Assembly (NCBI GenBank): GCA_965224275.1
Contig: CBDCYR010000011.1
Span: forward strand, 1 to 64,000
Reading direction: 5' to 3'
Length of the DNA: 64,000 nt
Source: CAUZWH01 sp965224275
GTDB taxonomy: Bacteria; Pseudomonadota; Alphaproteobacteria; SHVV01
The notes under the pieces: generated by a model
Databases searched by the model: none
Told to the model about the DNA's origin: nothing
The model's input: the letters and a program-made list of their open reading frames with translations, nothing else
Shown: piece by piece, positions 8,083-17,551 of the stretch
Numbering within the stretch: position 1 is the stretch's first letter
Layout: every line of letters begins with the position of its first letter
Made by a program: the position numbers and the translations under genes

Positions 8083-8742
8083 ATGACCAACCCACGTAGC
8101 TACAATCTGCTTTGCCCTATTTCGCGGGCGCTGGATCACGTGGGTGATCGCTGGACACTGTTGATCCTACGCGATCTCCACGCAGGCCCGGCGCGTTTCA
8201 AAGACCTGCAAACCGGCCTCAAAGGCATTGCGTCCAACTTGCTGTCGGGACGGTTGCAAGCACTTGAGGTGAGCGGGTTGGTTCAGAAAAACCAGTCTGA
8301 TTATGGCGTGTCCTTGTATGCGCTGACCCCACAAGGCGAAAAAACAGATCAACTGTTGTTTGAGCTTGCGCGATTTGGCGGGCTGCTGCCACACCCATTA
8401 AAAATTCAAAAGCCAGGCAATCTCAGAACCATAGCGGTATCGCTTGGAACAGCATGCAAAAAGGCAGCGGGCCCGGATCACAATTTTACGGCGACGCTGT
8501 TGATCGACCAGGAAGCGTATCGGCTGACCACCCGCGACTGTGATGCGCAAATTCGCGCAAGCGCGGCCGAGAATCCGGATGTCGTTGTGACAACTTCCTA
8601 CGAGCCGATGATGGCGCTAGCCGACGGTAATATCACCCAAGAGGAATTCGTTTCAAACCATGTAGCGCTCGAGGTCATAACGCCCGGCAAAGAAAACGAA
8701 TTTTTTGATTTGTTGACACGTGCCATCCGGGAATTTGACTGA
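8083..8742 (+). CDS. HxlR-family transcriptional regulator with C-terminal extension
   Basis: A 219-residue regulator. Residues 8-100 form the HxlR winged helix: CPISRALDHVGDRWTLLILR is the classic opening with the conserved cysteine at about position 8, followed by RFKDLQTGLKGIASNLLSGR and the wing. Typical HxlR proteins are about 110-130 residues; this one carries another ~110 residues resembling the SCP2-type lipid-binding extension seen in a subgroup of the family, which may bind the inducer. The conserved cysteine hints at thiol or electrophile sensing. Its stop codon lies inside the target duplication of the following IS256 copy, so the insertion left the gene intact. Confidence 0.88.
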   Translation: MTNPRSYNLLCPISRALDHVGDRWTLLILRDLHAGPARFKDLQTGLKGIASNLLSGRLQALEVSGLVQKNQSDYGVSLYALTPQGEKTDQLLFELARFGGLLPHPLKIQKPGNLRTIAVSLGTACKKAAGPDHNFTATLLIDQEAYRLTTRDCDAQIRASAAENPDVVVTTSYEPMMALADGNITQEEFVSNHVALEVITPGKENEFFDLLTRAIREFD

Positions 8743-8817
8743 AATTGGATCGTGTCCCGCGGAGTGGTGTAAGAGCGTTGCGCTCTACGCTGCTCCCGGC
8801 GGGTAGGGCCGGGACGT

Positions 8818-10046
8818 TCAGGCTGCCACGGTGGGCAGCGTGATGGGGACATCATCGCTCAGCGGAGCGATGGATTCCAGCGTCATGTATCTCCTTGAGA
8901 CGGCCCACTCGTCGTTCTGCTCGAGAAGGATGGCGCCGACGAGCCGTGTGATGGCGGCTTCGTTGGGAAAGATACCGACGACGTTGGTGCGACGCTTGAC
9001 CTCGGCATGGAGCCGTTCGATCGGGTTTGTGGAGTGCAATTTCTGGCGGTGCTCCCTGGGGAAGCTCATGTAGGCGAGGACGTCGTGCTCGGCTTCGTCC
9101 ATGAGAACTGCCAGCTTGGGCACCTTGAGCCTGAGCTGGTCGGCGACCTGGCGCCACTGGACCTTCGCGCTGTCGGCGTCCTCCTGGGCGAAGGCGGTGG
9201 CGACGAAGGCGGAGACGACGCGCCGGCCCTGGCGGCCGGCATGGGCCAGCAGGTTGCGGGCGAAGTGCACGCGGCAGCGCTGCCATGTGGCGCCGAGGAT
9301 CCGGGTCGCGGCGGCCTTCAGGCCCTTGTGGTCGTCGGAGATCACCAGCTTCACGCCGCGCAGCCCGCGCCGGGCCAGCGAGCGCAGGAACTCGGTCCAG
9401 AAGGCCTCGGCCTCAGACGCGCCGATCGCCATGCCCAGGACCTCGCGGCGGCCCTGGTCGTTGACGGCCACAGCCACGGTCACCGCGACCGAGACGATGC
9501 GCCCGGCCTCGCGCACCTTTACATAGGTTGCGTCGAGCCACAGATAGGGCCAGTCGCCCTCCAGCGATCGATCGAGGAAGCCGTTGACCTTATCGTCGAT
9601 CTCGCCGCACAGCCTGGAGACCTGGCTCTTGGAGACGCCCGACATGCCCATGGCCTGCACCAGGTCGTCGACCGAGCGGGTCGACACGCCCTGGATGTAG
9701 GCCTCCTGATCACCGCAGCCAGCGCCTTCTCGGCCATCCGCCGCGGCTCCAGGAAGCCCGGGAAGTAGCTCCCCTTCCTCAGCTTCGGGATCTTCAGCTC
9801 GACCGTGCCGGCCCGCGTCTCCCAGGACCGGTCGCGGTAGCCGTTGCGGTGGGTGATACGATCCGCCGAGCGCTCGCCGTGAGCGGCGCCGGTCAGGCCC
9901 TCGACCTCCAGTGCCATCAGCCGCTCGGCCGTGAAGCCGATCATCTCGCGAAGCAGATCGGCATCGGAGCTCTTCTCCAAAAGCGCGCGCAGGGTCATCA
10001 TGTCCTGGGTCATCGTGGTTCTCCTTCGGGTCAGGTTGGTTTGCAC
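8818..10046 (-). pseudogene. IS256-family transposase, frameshifted
   Basis: This is the mutator-type DDE transposase of copy 1. The reading starts at 10046 and is correct for about 115 codons, then shifts near 9705: the sequence on the coding strand reads GTGATCAGGAGG where the intact copy has GTGATCCAGGAGG. After the shift the remaining frame (from 9687 to 8818) still encodes the central catalytic domain, including the DATYVKV aspartate, ISDDHKGL and the C-terminal part with HSTNPIERLHAEVKRR. A further substitution (GAAHGERS against GDAHGERS) also separates the copies. Without frameshifting it yields no active enzyme. Confidence 0.93.
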
Positions 10047-10082
10047 TAGCCCAACCCTAAACCGGAACCGCGATGGCCTCCG

Positions 10083-10148
10083 CTGTGGATAGCCGGCTTG
10101 CCTACGCCAGACTCTCGGCGGTCGCTACGGCAAGCCGCCTACCCACAG
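10083..10148. repeat. Leader hairpin of IS256 copy 1
   Basis: A 66-bp imperfect inverted repeat between the element end and the transposase start: CTGTGGATAGCCGGCTTGCC pairs with the arm ending GCCGCCTACCCACAG. The same hairpin is at 23203-23268 in copy 2. Such leader structures can block transcription entering from outside and can overlap the transposase start region; that role is inferred. Confidence 0.7.
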
Positions 10149-10613
10149 CTAACAGAGGCTCCAACAACTCCTACACCACGTCCTGGGACACGACCTGAAA
10201 TTGTTTTATGCGGGCGTTGGTTTGCTTTGTCCGCCTTGCTCAATAACCAGTAGTGAAGCGGAAACGGCCGCTTCGGGTCAGGTGGTCTTGCCCCATTTTA
10301 GTGGACAGTTCAGAAAGATCCGGTTGCCTGTTCTTCGAAGTCATCCGGACTGATATTGCCAAGGTAACCGTGGCGTCGTTTTCGGTTGTAAAACACCTCG
10401 ATGTACTCGAACACATCGGCCCGGGCTTCATCCCGAGTTCGATAGCGCACCCGGTTCACGCGCTCTCGCTTGAGTAGGCCGAAGAAGCTCTCGACAACGG
10501 CATTATCGTAGCAGTTGCCTGAGCTGCTCATGCTGCATTCGATGCCATGCCTGGCAAGTTCGTCTCGGAAGTCATCGCTGGTATATTGGCTGCCACGGAC
10601 GCTCTCATGTTTG

Positions 10614-11669
10614 TCAAGCACTCGATGGGGCCGTGAGGACGCGGTAGATCTCGCGGGCCACGTAACGCTTCAGGCAGCGCATGATCTCGCGTTTGGACAG
10701 CCCCTCCAGGGTCCTGCGAGCGACATAGGCTCGGGTCCGCTCGTCGGTTCGCATTCGGCACACGACGACCATGTGCAGGGCGGAGTTGGCTTGGCGGTTG
10801 CCTCCGCGGTTGAGACGGTGGCGTTGCGTCTTCCCACTCGATGCGGGGATCGGGCAGACGCCGCACATCATGGCGAAGCTCGCCTCGGAGCGGAGCCGAT
10901 CCGGGTTATCCCCAACGGCGACCATTACTGCGCCTGCGTTTTCGGTGCCCACGCCTTCGAGCTCGAGCAGACTGGGGGCGAGCTCCTCGACCAAGGGGAC
11001 GATGAACCGGTCGAGTTCAGCGATCTCGTCGTTGATGTCGAGGATTCTGCGGGCGAGGGACTTCAGGGAGAGCTTGGTCGCGACCACCGGGTCTCGATAG
11101 CCGACCGTGTCCGGCCTCCAGGCCGCACAGGTACGGAGGCGCTGCATGCGGGTGAGGTTGCGGACCTGGTCACGCACTTCCTCCGGTGCGGCAACGATGG
11201 TGTTGTAGAGTTGTTGCAGGGCCGCGCGGCGGCACTTGATTGCCGTCTTTCGCGTTGTTCGCAGCACCCGCAGGGCTTCCACGCTGCCGGAACGGTCTTT
11301 GGCCACCTGGACCCGGCGTCTTGTGCGCGCCGCCTCGGCCGCGGAGATCGCATCCAGGGCATCGTCCTTGCCCTTGGCTCTTCGGCTGGCTGGGTCCGGC
11401 CCGGTCACCTCGAGCACGGGGATACCCGAGAGTGCCAGGTGCCGGGTGATGCCGGCTCCGTAGGTACCGGTGGATTCCACTCCTACACGAAGCAGCTCGC
11501 CATGAGAGCGGAACCAGCGAAGCATCGCCCGGTAGCCGGCTCGGGTGGTGGAGAACGATTCGGTACCAAGCACCGTTCCGTCGTGGCTCACGACGGCGGC
11601 GGTGTGCAGGTCCTGGTGGGTGTCGACGCCACCGATGATCTGGATGTTGTCGGCTGTTGTAGTCGCCAT
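10614..11669 (-). CDS. IS110-family DEDD transposase
   Basis: A 351-residue recombinase. The N-terminal RuvC-like DEDD domain starts IIGGVDTHQDLHTAAVV (first acidic residue), with the second in VGVESTGTYG and the last two in KDDALDA. The C-terminal Tnp_20 domain has LLELEGVGTENAGAVM and the serine motif region PASSGKTQRHRLNRGGNRQ, where IS110 enzymes carry the nucleophilic serine. The frame extends to 11765, but the ATG at 11669 (MATTTADNIQIIGGVD) is the family-like start. No frameshift is seen, so the element could be active. Confidence 0.92.
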   Translation of the reverse strand: MATTTADNIQIIGGVDTHQDLHTAAVVSHDGTVLGTESFSTTRAGYRAMLRWFRSHGELLRVGVESTGTYGAGITRHLALSGIPVLEVTGPDPASRRAKGKDDALDAISAAEAARTRRRVQVAKDRSGSVEALRVLRTTRKTAIKCRRAALQQLYNTIVAAPEEVRDQVRNLTRMQRLRTCAAWRPDTVGYRDPVVATKLSLKSLARRILDINDEIAELDRFIVPLVEELAPSLLELEGVGTENAGAVMVAVGDNPDRLRSEASFAMMCGVCPIPASSGKTQRHRLNRGGNRQANSALHMVVVCRMRTDERTRAYVARRTLEGLSKREIMRCLKRYVAREIYRVLTAPSSA

Positions 11670-11958
11670 GTCCGCCCCCTGGTCTATGATGGGTGGAGGG
11701 GTTGGCTCCGAACTCAGCCGATGTCGGACACGACAGTGACGGGGCGCCCAAGGCCGGGCTCTCATCAGGTCACGATGTCGGTCGAGGTCGGAACCTCAAC
11801 CGGTTGCCCCCGGGTGGCCGACATGTCCGGGGAATGACATCTCGGTCGATCTGAGTGTGGGTCAAGCCACCCAAGGACGGCCGGCCCTATCAGTCTAGAT
11901 GCGTCTATCGCTGTGCGGGTCAGGTCACTCCGAGGGAACCGGCCCGCAGATACTCACT
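11670..11958 (-). ncRNA. Candidate IS110 bridge RNA region
   Basis: This 289-nt leader between the element's left end and the transposase start has no gene. In IS110-group elements with the long non-coding part upstream, that part encodes a bridge RNA with two loops, one pairing with target DNA and one with the element's own ends. Size and position match. Several GC-rich self-complementary stretches exist (for example around GGTTGAGGTTCCGACCTCGACC on the minus strand, 11778-11799), but I could not assign the guide loops by eye. Confidence 0.45.
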
Positions 11959-12533
11959 GTCCGAGTGGTGAATAAGCGCGCCCTCAGGTTCGCGTGCGTC
12001 GATCGCCATCCGCAATGCCGCCAACACGAGGCGGCGGCTCATCCAGCGGCTCATCGACCAGCCCACGATCCGGCGCGAATAGAGATCCATCACCACCGCC
12101 AGGTACAACCATCCCTCATGCGTGGAGATATACGTGATGTCGGAAGCCCAACGTTGATTGGGAGCATCCGCCGAGAAGTTCCGTTTGAGCAGATTCTTCG
12201 CTACGGGATGGTTCGGATCACGTTGCGTCGTGACCCGAAAGCGCCGCTTGGGACATCCTCTAAGCCTTGCCAGACGCATCAGACGGGCCACTTTGTGCCG
12301 TCCAACACCGATGCCGCTGGACACTAACTCCGCGTGGATTCTCGGGCTGCCATAAACACCTCTGCTGTCTTGATGGACCCGCCTGATCTCCGCCATTAAC
12401 TCGCGGTCCGATTTCAGGCGGGAACTCTCCGGCCGGGTGCGCCAAGCGTAGTAACCGCTCGCCGAGACTGCCAACAAACAGCACATCATGCGAACCGGAT
12501 AACGATCTCGGCGGCGATCGATGCACGCGTACT

Positions 12534-12830
12534 TCATTTCGACTCCTTGGCAAAGTACGCCGCCGCTTCCTTTAAAAAATCCCGTTCCTTCTTCACCTGA
12601 GCTAGCTCACGCTTGAGCCGCGCCAGCTCTTCATCTCGCGTACGTCCCTGGCCCGGAAAAGCCTCGTCGCCGAGCAACCGTAACTCATCGCGCCAACGCA
12701 GAAACTGACGCGTGCTGATCCCAAGCTCCTCGCATACCGCCTTATCAGTGTTGCCTTCTTCACTCGCCCTCAGGATCGCTTCCCGCTTGAACTCAGAACT
12801 GTACCGTGTGTATCGCTTCGGCTTCGTCAT
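12534..12830 (-). CDS. IS3-family transposase OrfA
   Basis: A 98-residue helix-turn-helix protein: MTKPKRYTRYSSEFKREAIL begins the HTH_Tnp_1 domain, the recognition region follows in VCEELGISTRQFLRWRDEL, and a leucine-zipper-like coiled coil closes it (EELARLKRELAQVKKERDFL). It recruits OrfB to the IS ends. The open frame runs upstream to 13037, but that part lies outside the element's end at 12885. Its stop overlaps the orfB ATG. The encoded protein looks intact although orfB is not. Confidence 0.9.
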   Translation of the reverse strand: MTKPKRYTRYSSEFKREAILRASEEGNTDKAVCEELGISTRQFLRWRDELRLLGDEAFPGQGRTRDEELARLKRELAQVKKERDFLKEAAAYFAKESK

Positions 12831-13039
12831 CTGACACCTCATCGCGCTCAATGCGCCTATTCTAGGTGTCCACTGATTCAGGGCAGTACCAGGTTTACAG
12901 CTAGAGGCGGTCGTAGTTCGGGGCACCTCGAAAGGGTAATTCGTAGCCCAGGACCCGACATTCGTTGTTACGAAATGGGCGACCCGAGGGCTGCCAAAAT
13001 ATCCGCCGTCTGGGCAAAGGTCCGGCAAAACCGCCACGC

Positions 13040-14761
13040 CTAAACAGCTGCACGCAGCGCCGCCGTTGCCACCTCATCCAGTTCACCGGTATCAGGATCG
13101 ACGATCACGCGATGATGTGCCCGGGCGAACGCCGCTGAAATTTTGGCATTCCACACATCCGCGGCGACGCGTGCGGGATCGCGGGTCAGCGGATTCCCGA
13201 AACCACCACCACCGGGCTGTACATGCCGGATCAGATCGCCCTGGGCCATCTTGCGGTTGATCTTGCTGGGCAGCGAAATTTGCTCGCCCGCCGCGGTAAT
13301 TATCTCGTTTATCGCGCCCGTCGCAGCGCCGCCGCCGGCAAGCCCGTAGGGTAGGATCTTCATCCGGTCCGCGCGGAGCTGGAGCACCGCTTCGCGTGCC
13401 AGCAGGCGATAGGCCCGCGCAATGCCGAGCCCGCCGCGCCATCTGCCCGCGCCGCAGCTGTCCGGTACGAGTGCATATTCCTCGACCCGGACAGGATGCT
13501 GCGATTCCAACGTCTCGATTGGGGTGTTTGACAAATTCTGTGACGGATTGGTGATGGCCTCGATGCCGTCCTTGTCAGGCCGGCCACCCCACGCACCACA
13601 GATCATATCGACAATGATGAACGGTTCGCCGTCATCCCTGTAACTACCGAGGGAGACCACCGTGTTGCCGCCCTCGCCCGCCGCCGGCACCCGATCGGGA
13701 ACGACCTGCGCCAACGCACCGAACATCGCATCGACCACGCGATATCCGGTCAGCGCGCGCGCCGCGCAGGCCGCGGGGATTTTTGGATTGACGATAGATG
13801 CCTCCGGCGCGATCACCTCAATAGCCCGAAACACGCCGGCATTGTTTGGAATATCGCCCTTCAGCACGCACCGCACCGACAGATAGGTGCAGGAATTTGT
13901 GTAGGATTTGGTGGAATTCAATGCCGCCGGCACCTGCGGTGCCGACCCTTCAAAATTCACCGAGACACTGTCGCCCCGCACCGTGATCGCAACCGCGATG
14001 GGCAGCGGCGTTTCGGTGAAGCCATCGTCATCGATATAGTCGGTAAAATCGTACGTACCGTCGGGCCATTTGCGTATTTCTTCGCGAGTCATCCGTTCGG
14101 CGTAATCCAGCAACTCGGCAAAATAGGACTGCACCATCTCGGCGCCGTAACGGTCGAACATTTTCCCCAACTCGCGCGCGCCGGTGCGGCAAGCCGCGAA
14201 CTGCGCTTTCAGATCGCCGATCACTCGGTCCGGTAGACGCACATTTTTTTCAATTAACTTGAACAGTGTTTGGTTCTGCGCGCCTGCCTCGAACAGCTTG
14301 AGCGCCGGGATGCGGAGGCCCTCCTGGAATATTTCGATCGAATCGCTGGCATTCGATCCCGCGACCCGACCACCGACGTCGGTGTGATGGCAGATGACGA
14401 CGGAAAAACCCTGCAGCTCGTCGCCGTGAAAGATCGGCGAGAACATAAAAATGTCCGGCAGATGCATGCCGCCCTGATAGGGATCGTTTAAAATTATCGC
14501 ATCGCCTGGCGCCAGATTGTCGCCATAATGATCGAGAACAACGCCCATCGCTTCCGGTACCGCACCGAGATGCAGCGCGATCGTCTTCGCCTGGGCAATC
14601 ATGTTGCCCGTCGTGTCACAGATAGCGGCGGAAAAATCCATCACGTCCTTGACGATTTCCGAGCGCGCCGTACGAACGACGTCATAGGCCATTTCATCAA
14701 CAATCGCGTCGAGCCCGTTCTTGATTACGGCGAAGGTGATCGGGTCGATATCTCTAGCCAT
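13040..14761 (-). CDS. Hydantoinase B/oxoprolinase family protein (HyuB-like)
   Basis: A 573-residue protein spanning the whole HyuB domain (about 520-590). It opens DIDPITFAVIKNGLDAIVDEM, continues with NDPYQGGMHLPDIFMFSPIF and closes with QPGGGGFGNPLTRDP, all family signatures. HyuA and HyuB together hydrolyse hydantoins, 5-oxoproline or related cyclic amides, using ATP, or carboxylate ketones (acetone or acetophenone carboxylase-type). The ATG overlaps the 3' end of hyuA by 8 bp. hyuA carries a premature stop, so the complex is probably not functional even though hyuB is intact. Confidence 0.92.
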   Translation of the reverse strand: MARDIDPITFAVIKNGLDAIVDEMAYDVVRTARSEIVKDVMDFSAAICDTTGNMIAQAKTIALHLGAVPEAMGVVLDHYGDNLAPGDAIILNDPYQGGMHLPDIFMFSPIFHGDELQGFSVVICHHTDVGGRVAGSNASDSIEIFQEGLRIPALKLFEAGAQNQTLFKLIEKNVRLPDRVIGDLKAQFAACRTGARELGKMFDRYGAEMVQSYFAELLDYAERMTREEIRKWPDGTYDFTDYIDDDGFTETPLPIAVAITVRGDSVSVNFEGSAPQVPAALNSTKSYTNSCTYLSVRCVLKGDIPNNAGVFRAIEVIAPEASIVNPKIPAACAARALTGYRVVDAMFGALAQVVPDRVPAAGEGGNTVVSLGSYRDDGEPFIIVDMICGAWGGRPDKDGIEAITNPSQNLSNTPIETLESQHPVRVEEYALVPDSCGAGRWRGGLGIARAYRLLAREAVLQLRADRMKILPYGLAGGGAATGAINEIITAAGEQISLPSKINRKMAQGDLIRHVQPGGGGFGNPLTRDPARVAADVWNAKISAAFARAHHRVIVDPDTGELDEVATAALRAAV

Positions 14762-16874
14762 AGTCGCTGCTCAACATGCTGTCGGGCACCGCGATGACGA
14801 CGCTGCCGCACCCGTCGGAGTTCGCAACGGCACCGGGCGGCAGCACAATTGTCGTGTCATAAGCGTCGAGGATCGCGGGTCCGTTCACGGCGCGCGCACT
14901 CACGACGGTGCGTGCCATGGTCGGTGTTGCAACATATTCACCACCGGGCGGAAACCACGCAACCCGTTCGCCATCGGGAATATCGAGAGCGACAACATGG
15001 GCCTCGACCCCTTCGAATGCGAGGCGGTTCGCACGGACGCCGCGCGCCGCTAGTCGAACGTTCACAAGCTCGACGGGCTCATCGTTGGTGTAGCCGTAGG
15101 TGATTTGTTAAAGCCGCTGGAAGGCCTCATGCAGCGCCTCAAAACCATTCGCCTGAACCATCTCGGGGTCGAACGGCACGGTGAGTTCGGATGACTGGCC
15201 AAGATAACGGATATCTGCGCCGAAGGAGAGCACGATGCTGTCATCGGGAAACCCGTCGGTGCTTAGACGGGCCTGCCCGCCTGCCCGCAAACTCGTCACG
15301 GTGTCGACGAACACTGCGGCATCGAGACGGTCAAGCCGCCGCATTAAGTTATGGACGAAATTATGCTCGACGTCGGCGGCCAGCATACCAACCGAGCTGA
15401 ACACGCCGGACATCGCCGGCACGATCACCTTGCGAATGCCGAGCAGACCGGCCACTTCGACCGCATGAACCGGGCCGGCGCCGCCGAACGCCATCAACGC
15501 CATATCGCGTGCGTCGCGCCCGCGTTCGACGGTGACTGAGCGGATCGCGCGCGCCATGGCGACATTGGCAATCTTGCGGATGCCCGACGCTGCCGTCACC
15601 AGATCGAGGCCGAGCGGATCGCCGATATGCGCCTTGATCGCCTTTTCGGAAAGGCGCGGGTCGACTTCGAGCCTACCGCCCACGAGCCCGGCGGGATTGA
15701 GATAACCGAGCACCAAATTGGCGTCGGTCACCGTCGGCTGGTCGTTGCCACGGCCGTAGCAGGCGGGCCCCGGATCGGCGCCCGCGGAGATCGGGCCGAC
15801 CTGCAACAAACCGCCCTCGTCGATCCACGCAATCGAGCCACCGCCCGCGCCGACCTCGGCAATGTCGATGGCGGGGACTTTGAGCATATAGCCGCCGCCC
15901 TTGATAAACCGGCTTGGACTGGTGATGCCGTCGCGAAACTCGTACTCCGACGTCAACATCGGCTCACCTGACTCGATGATAGACGCCTTGGCCGTCGTCC
16001 CGCCCATGTCGAAGGCAATTGCATCCGGGTGACCATTCGCCTGTCCAAGCCGCGCGGCACCCAATACCCCGCCGGCAGGCCCCGACCCGACAGCGAAGAC
16101 CGGGATTTCGCTTGCCGTTTCGACCCGCATCATGCCGCCCGACGACGCGACCACCAGTAGCGGCGCAGTCATTCCCGCCGCCGCGAGGTTGTGCGTGAGG
16201 TTGGCGAGATACCGGCGCATTTCCGCTAGCAGGTACGCGTTTACGACGGTGGTTGATGTGCGTTCGTACTCCTTCATTTCGGGCAGCACGTCGCAGGACG
16301 CGGTTATCAGCAGATCGGGGAAATTGCCTGAGAGTATTTCCACGGTGCGCCGTTCATGATCCGCGTTGAAGCAGGAATTGATGTAGCAGATCGCCACCGC
16401 CTCGATACCCTCATCGGTGAGTTGCCGACCCGCTTCGATCACCTCTTCTTCGAGCAGCCCGCGCACAGCGATTCCGTCGGCGCCCATTCGCTCGCTGACT
16501 TCCAGTCGAAAGCGCCTCGGCACCAACGGTTCGGGTTTTTCCCAGGTCAAATCAAACATGGTGGGCGTGCGGATACGCCCGATCTCGAGAACGTCGCGGA
16601 AGCCCTGTGTGGTAATCAACCCGGTCTTCGCGCCGGATTTCTGGTGGATCGTGTTGGAACCGACCGTGGTGCCGTGCACCACTTCGCGCACATCCGAAAG
16701 CGAGGCGCCGACGTCGCGGAGCAGTTCGGCGAGACCGGCCACCACCGCCTCACCCGGGTCGTCCGGCGTCGAGGCAATCTTGCGGACATGCAGCGCACCA
16801 TCGCCCATCTGCGCCACGATATCGGTAAATGTACCGCCTATGTCGCAACCGATATGAATTTCGGTGCCGGACAA
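14754..16874 (-). pseudogene. Hydantoinase A/oxoprolinase family gene (HyuA-like), internal stop
   Basis: The frame from the ATG at 16874 to the TAG at 14754 is 707 codons, the normal length of HyuA. It has the actin-like ATPase signatures HIGCDIGGTFTDI near the start and AIAFDMGGTTAKASI in the middle. Codon 589 (15108-15110) is TAA. The frame does not change: after the stop it reads QITYGYTNDEPVELVNVRL, the usual C-terminal continuation of family proteins (a tyrosine or histidine codon is expected at the stop). The C-terminal ~118 residues are thus lost unless read through. A frame restart at 15065 could give a separate C-terminal piece. Confidence 0.88.
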
Positions 16875-17194
16875 TTGGTATCCCTACTTATTCAGCGATC
16901 AGTCGCTGGTTCCGGTCCAATCGGATCTCGCTCGCCACGACGACAATATCGACTAGCGGATCGACTGTCGTGCCGTCGTCACGCTCGATTCAATTGTTGC
17001 GCCCGGAAGACAGCTTCCGAGGTTTTCACACCAACTCGGCCGCGACCTCTGAAACGTTCATGGAAAGGTCGGCTTACGGGGACCAAATAAACTTCTGATG
17101 CTTAGATGTGCCTTTACCCCTGCGAGCGGAAGTCGTTCAGGTCGTCAAGAACGTCTCAACGTAGCCCAATTGCAGGCATCCGAACCGTCCTTCG
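16875..17194. other. Intergenic region, no gene supported
   Basis: These 320 bp hold no convincing gene. On the minus strand a short open stretch ends IRLDRNQRLIAE just before hyuA (stop near 16889), which looks protein-like and might be the tail of a lost gene, but I cannot name it. Part should carry the promoter of hyuAB. Confidence 0.4.
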
Positions 17195-17548
17195 CTAGAT
17201 CTCTCCATCCTTGTTTTGTGTGACGCGCACGGCGATGAATTTGGCTCCAGCATCAGTGATTTCTGATCGTAACCAATCGATCTCCGAAGACCAGGCATTA
17301 ACCGGAATTTCAACCAGATGATCTTCGGGTCTGCGTGGTTCGGCGTAACCAACACAGACGAGACTTCCGGTGCTCAACGCTTGGAGAATCTCTGATTTAA
17401 GATGTTCGATGAGATCGAGATAGCGATCGTCGCGCGCCCTTACCTCTTCGACCAATTTTGGTTCGGGTTCATAGCGCCCAGAGCGTGTGTGTTCAGCAAA
17501 TACCTCAGCCATCGCCAAGAGCGTGGGTCGCTGGTTCATATCGATCAT
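17195..17548 (-). CDS. Hypothetical protein, 117 residues
   Basis: I do not recognise this protein. It is acidic and soluble, without signal peptide or membrane helix. The first half is helical (LAMAEVFAEHTRSGRYEPEP), and a beta-rich part follows (GSLVCVGYAEPRRPEDHLVEI). The motif GSLVCVGYAEPR resembles small hypothetical proteins of Proteobacteria that often sit singly among mobile DNA. It starts with MIDMNQRPTLLAM at 17548, three bases after the stop of the next upstream frame, so the two may form an operon. Confidence 0.6.
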   Translation of the reverse strand: MIDMNQRPTLLAMAEVFAEHTRSGRYEPEPKLVEEVRARDDRYLDLIEHLKSEILQALSTGSLVCVGYAEPRRPEDHLVEIPVNAWSSEIDWLRSEITDAGAKFIAVRVTQNKDGEI

Positions 17549-17551
17549 GAT

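Larger units (their letters stand above)
8748..10195 (-). mobile_element. IS256-family insertion sequence, copy 1 (defective)
   Basis: A 1448-bp element flanked by an exact 8-bp direct repeat, TGAAATTG at 8740-8747 and 10196-10203, marking its insertion. Ends are imperfect inverted repeats beginning GATCGTGTCCC and GGTCGTGTCCC, matching at about 22 of 28 positions. It is almost identical to the copy at 23156-24604 but one base shorter, because of a missing C that breaks the transposase frame. It might still be moved in trans by the intact copy. Confidence 0.95.
10598..11958 (-). mobile_element. IS110-family element nested in the IS3 orfB
   Basis: About 1.36 kb, defined by the points where the IS3 orfB reading stops and resumes (after CACTCGGAC at 11959-11961 and before CGTGGC at 10592-10597). 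As usual for IS110 there is no obvious terminal inverted repeat or target duplication. The coding frame lies near the right side of the element in its own orientation, leaving 289 nt upstream and only about 16 nt downstream. Edges are uncertain by about three bases. Confidence 0.82.
10310..12537 (-). pseudogene. IS3-family transposase OrfB, split by IS110
   Basis: The 5' part (12537 to about 11959) encodes the HTH_21 domain and the first part of the rve integrase domain, with the first catalytic aspartate in WASDITYI and the second in ALIHHSD. The 3' part (about 10597-10310) continues RGSQYTSDDF and carries the catalytic glutamate in DNAVVESFFGLLK. The break falls exactly after the HHSD motif, where the IS110 element lies. 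Joining 11959 to 10597 restores one frame of about 288 residues. The ATG overlaps the orfA stop (ATGA). Confidence 0.9.
10289..12885 (-). mobile_element. IS3-family element interrupted by an IS110 element
   Basis: Ends resemble each other: the right end on the coding strand starts TGCCCTGAATCAGTGGACA and the left end starts TGCCCCATTTTAGTGGACA. Without the inserted IS110 (10598-11958) the element is about 1.24 kb, a usual IS3 size. It carries orfA and orfB on the minus strand. No convincing 3-bp target duplication was seen, so the ends may be off by a base or two. A degraded relative of its left end is at 21836-21905. Confidence 0.82.

Noticed and set aside
9007..9768. 253-residue open frame on the plus strand (and its counterpart of 347 residues at 23302-24345, minus strand)
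   Set aside because: Both are antisense to the IS256 transposase in the two copies; products have no family features.
10255..10274. Hairpin GAAGCGG/CCGCTTC as terminator or att site
   Set aside because: No T-tract follows and it is not repeated; probably chance.
10515..11837. 440-residue open frame opposite the IS110 transposase
   Set aside because: Antisense shadow caused by high GC; it crosses the IS110/IS3 junction.
8748..12885. Composite transposon formed by the two IS256 copies carrying 10.2-23.1 kb
   Set aside because: Each copy has its own separate 8-bp target duplication, showing independent insertions rather than a joint move.
15108..15110. Recoding of the TAA in hyuA or the TAG at 22307 in the small subunit as sense
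   Set aside because: Both stop codons are used normally to end other genes here, there is no recoding signal, and both genes lie in a zone with many other lesions.
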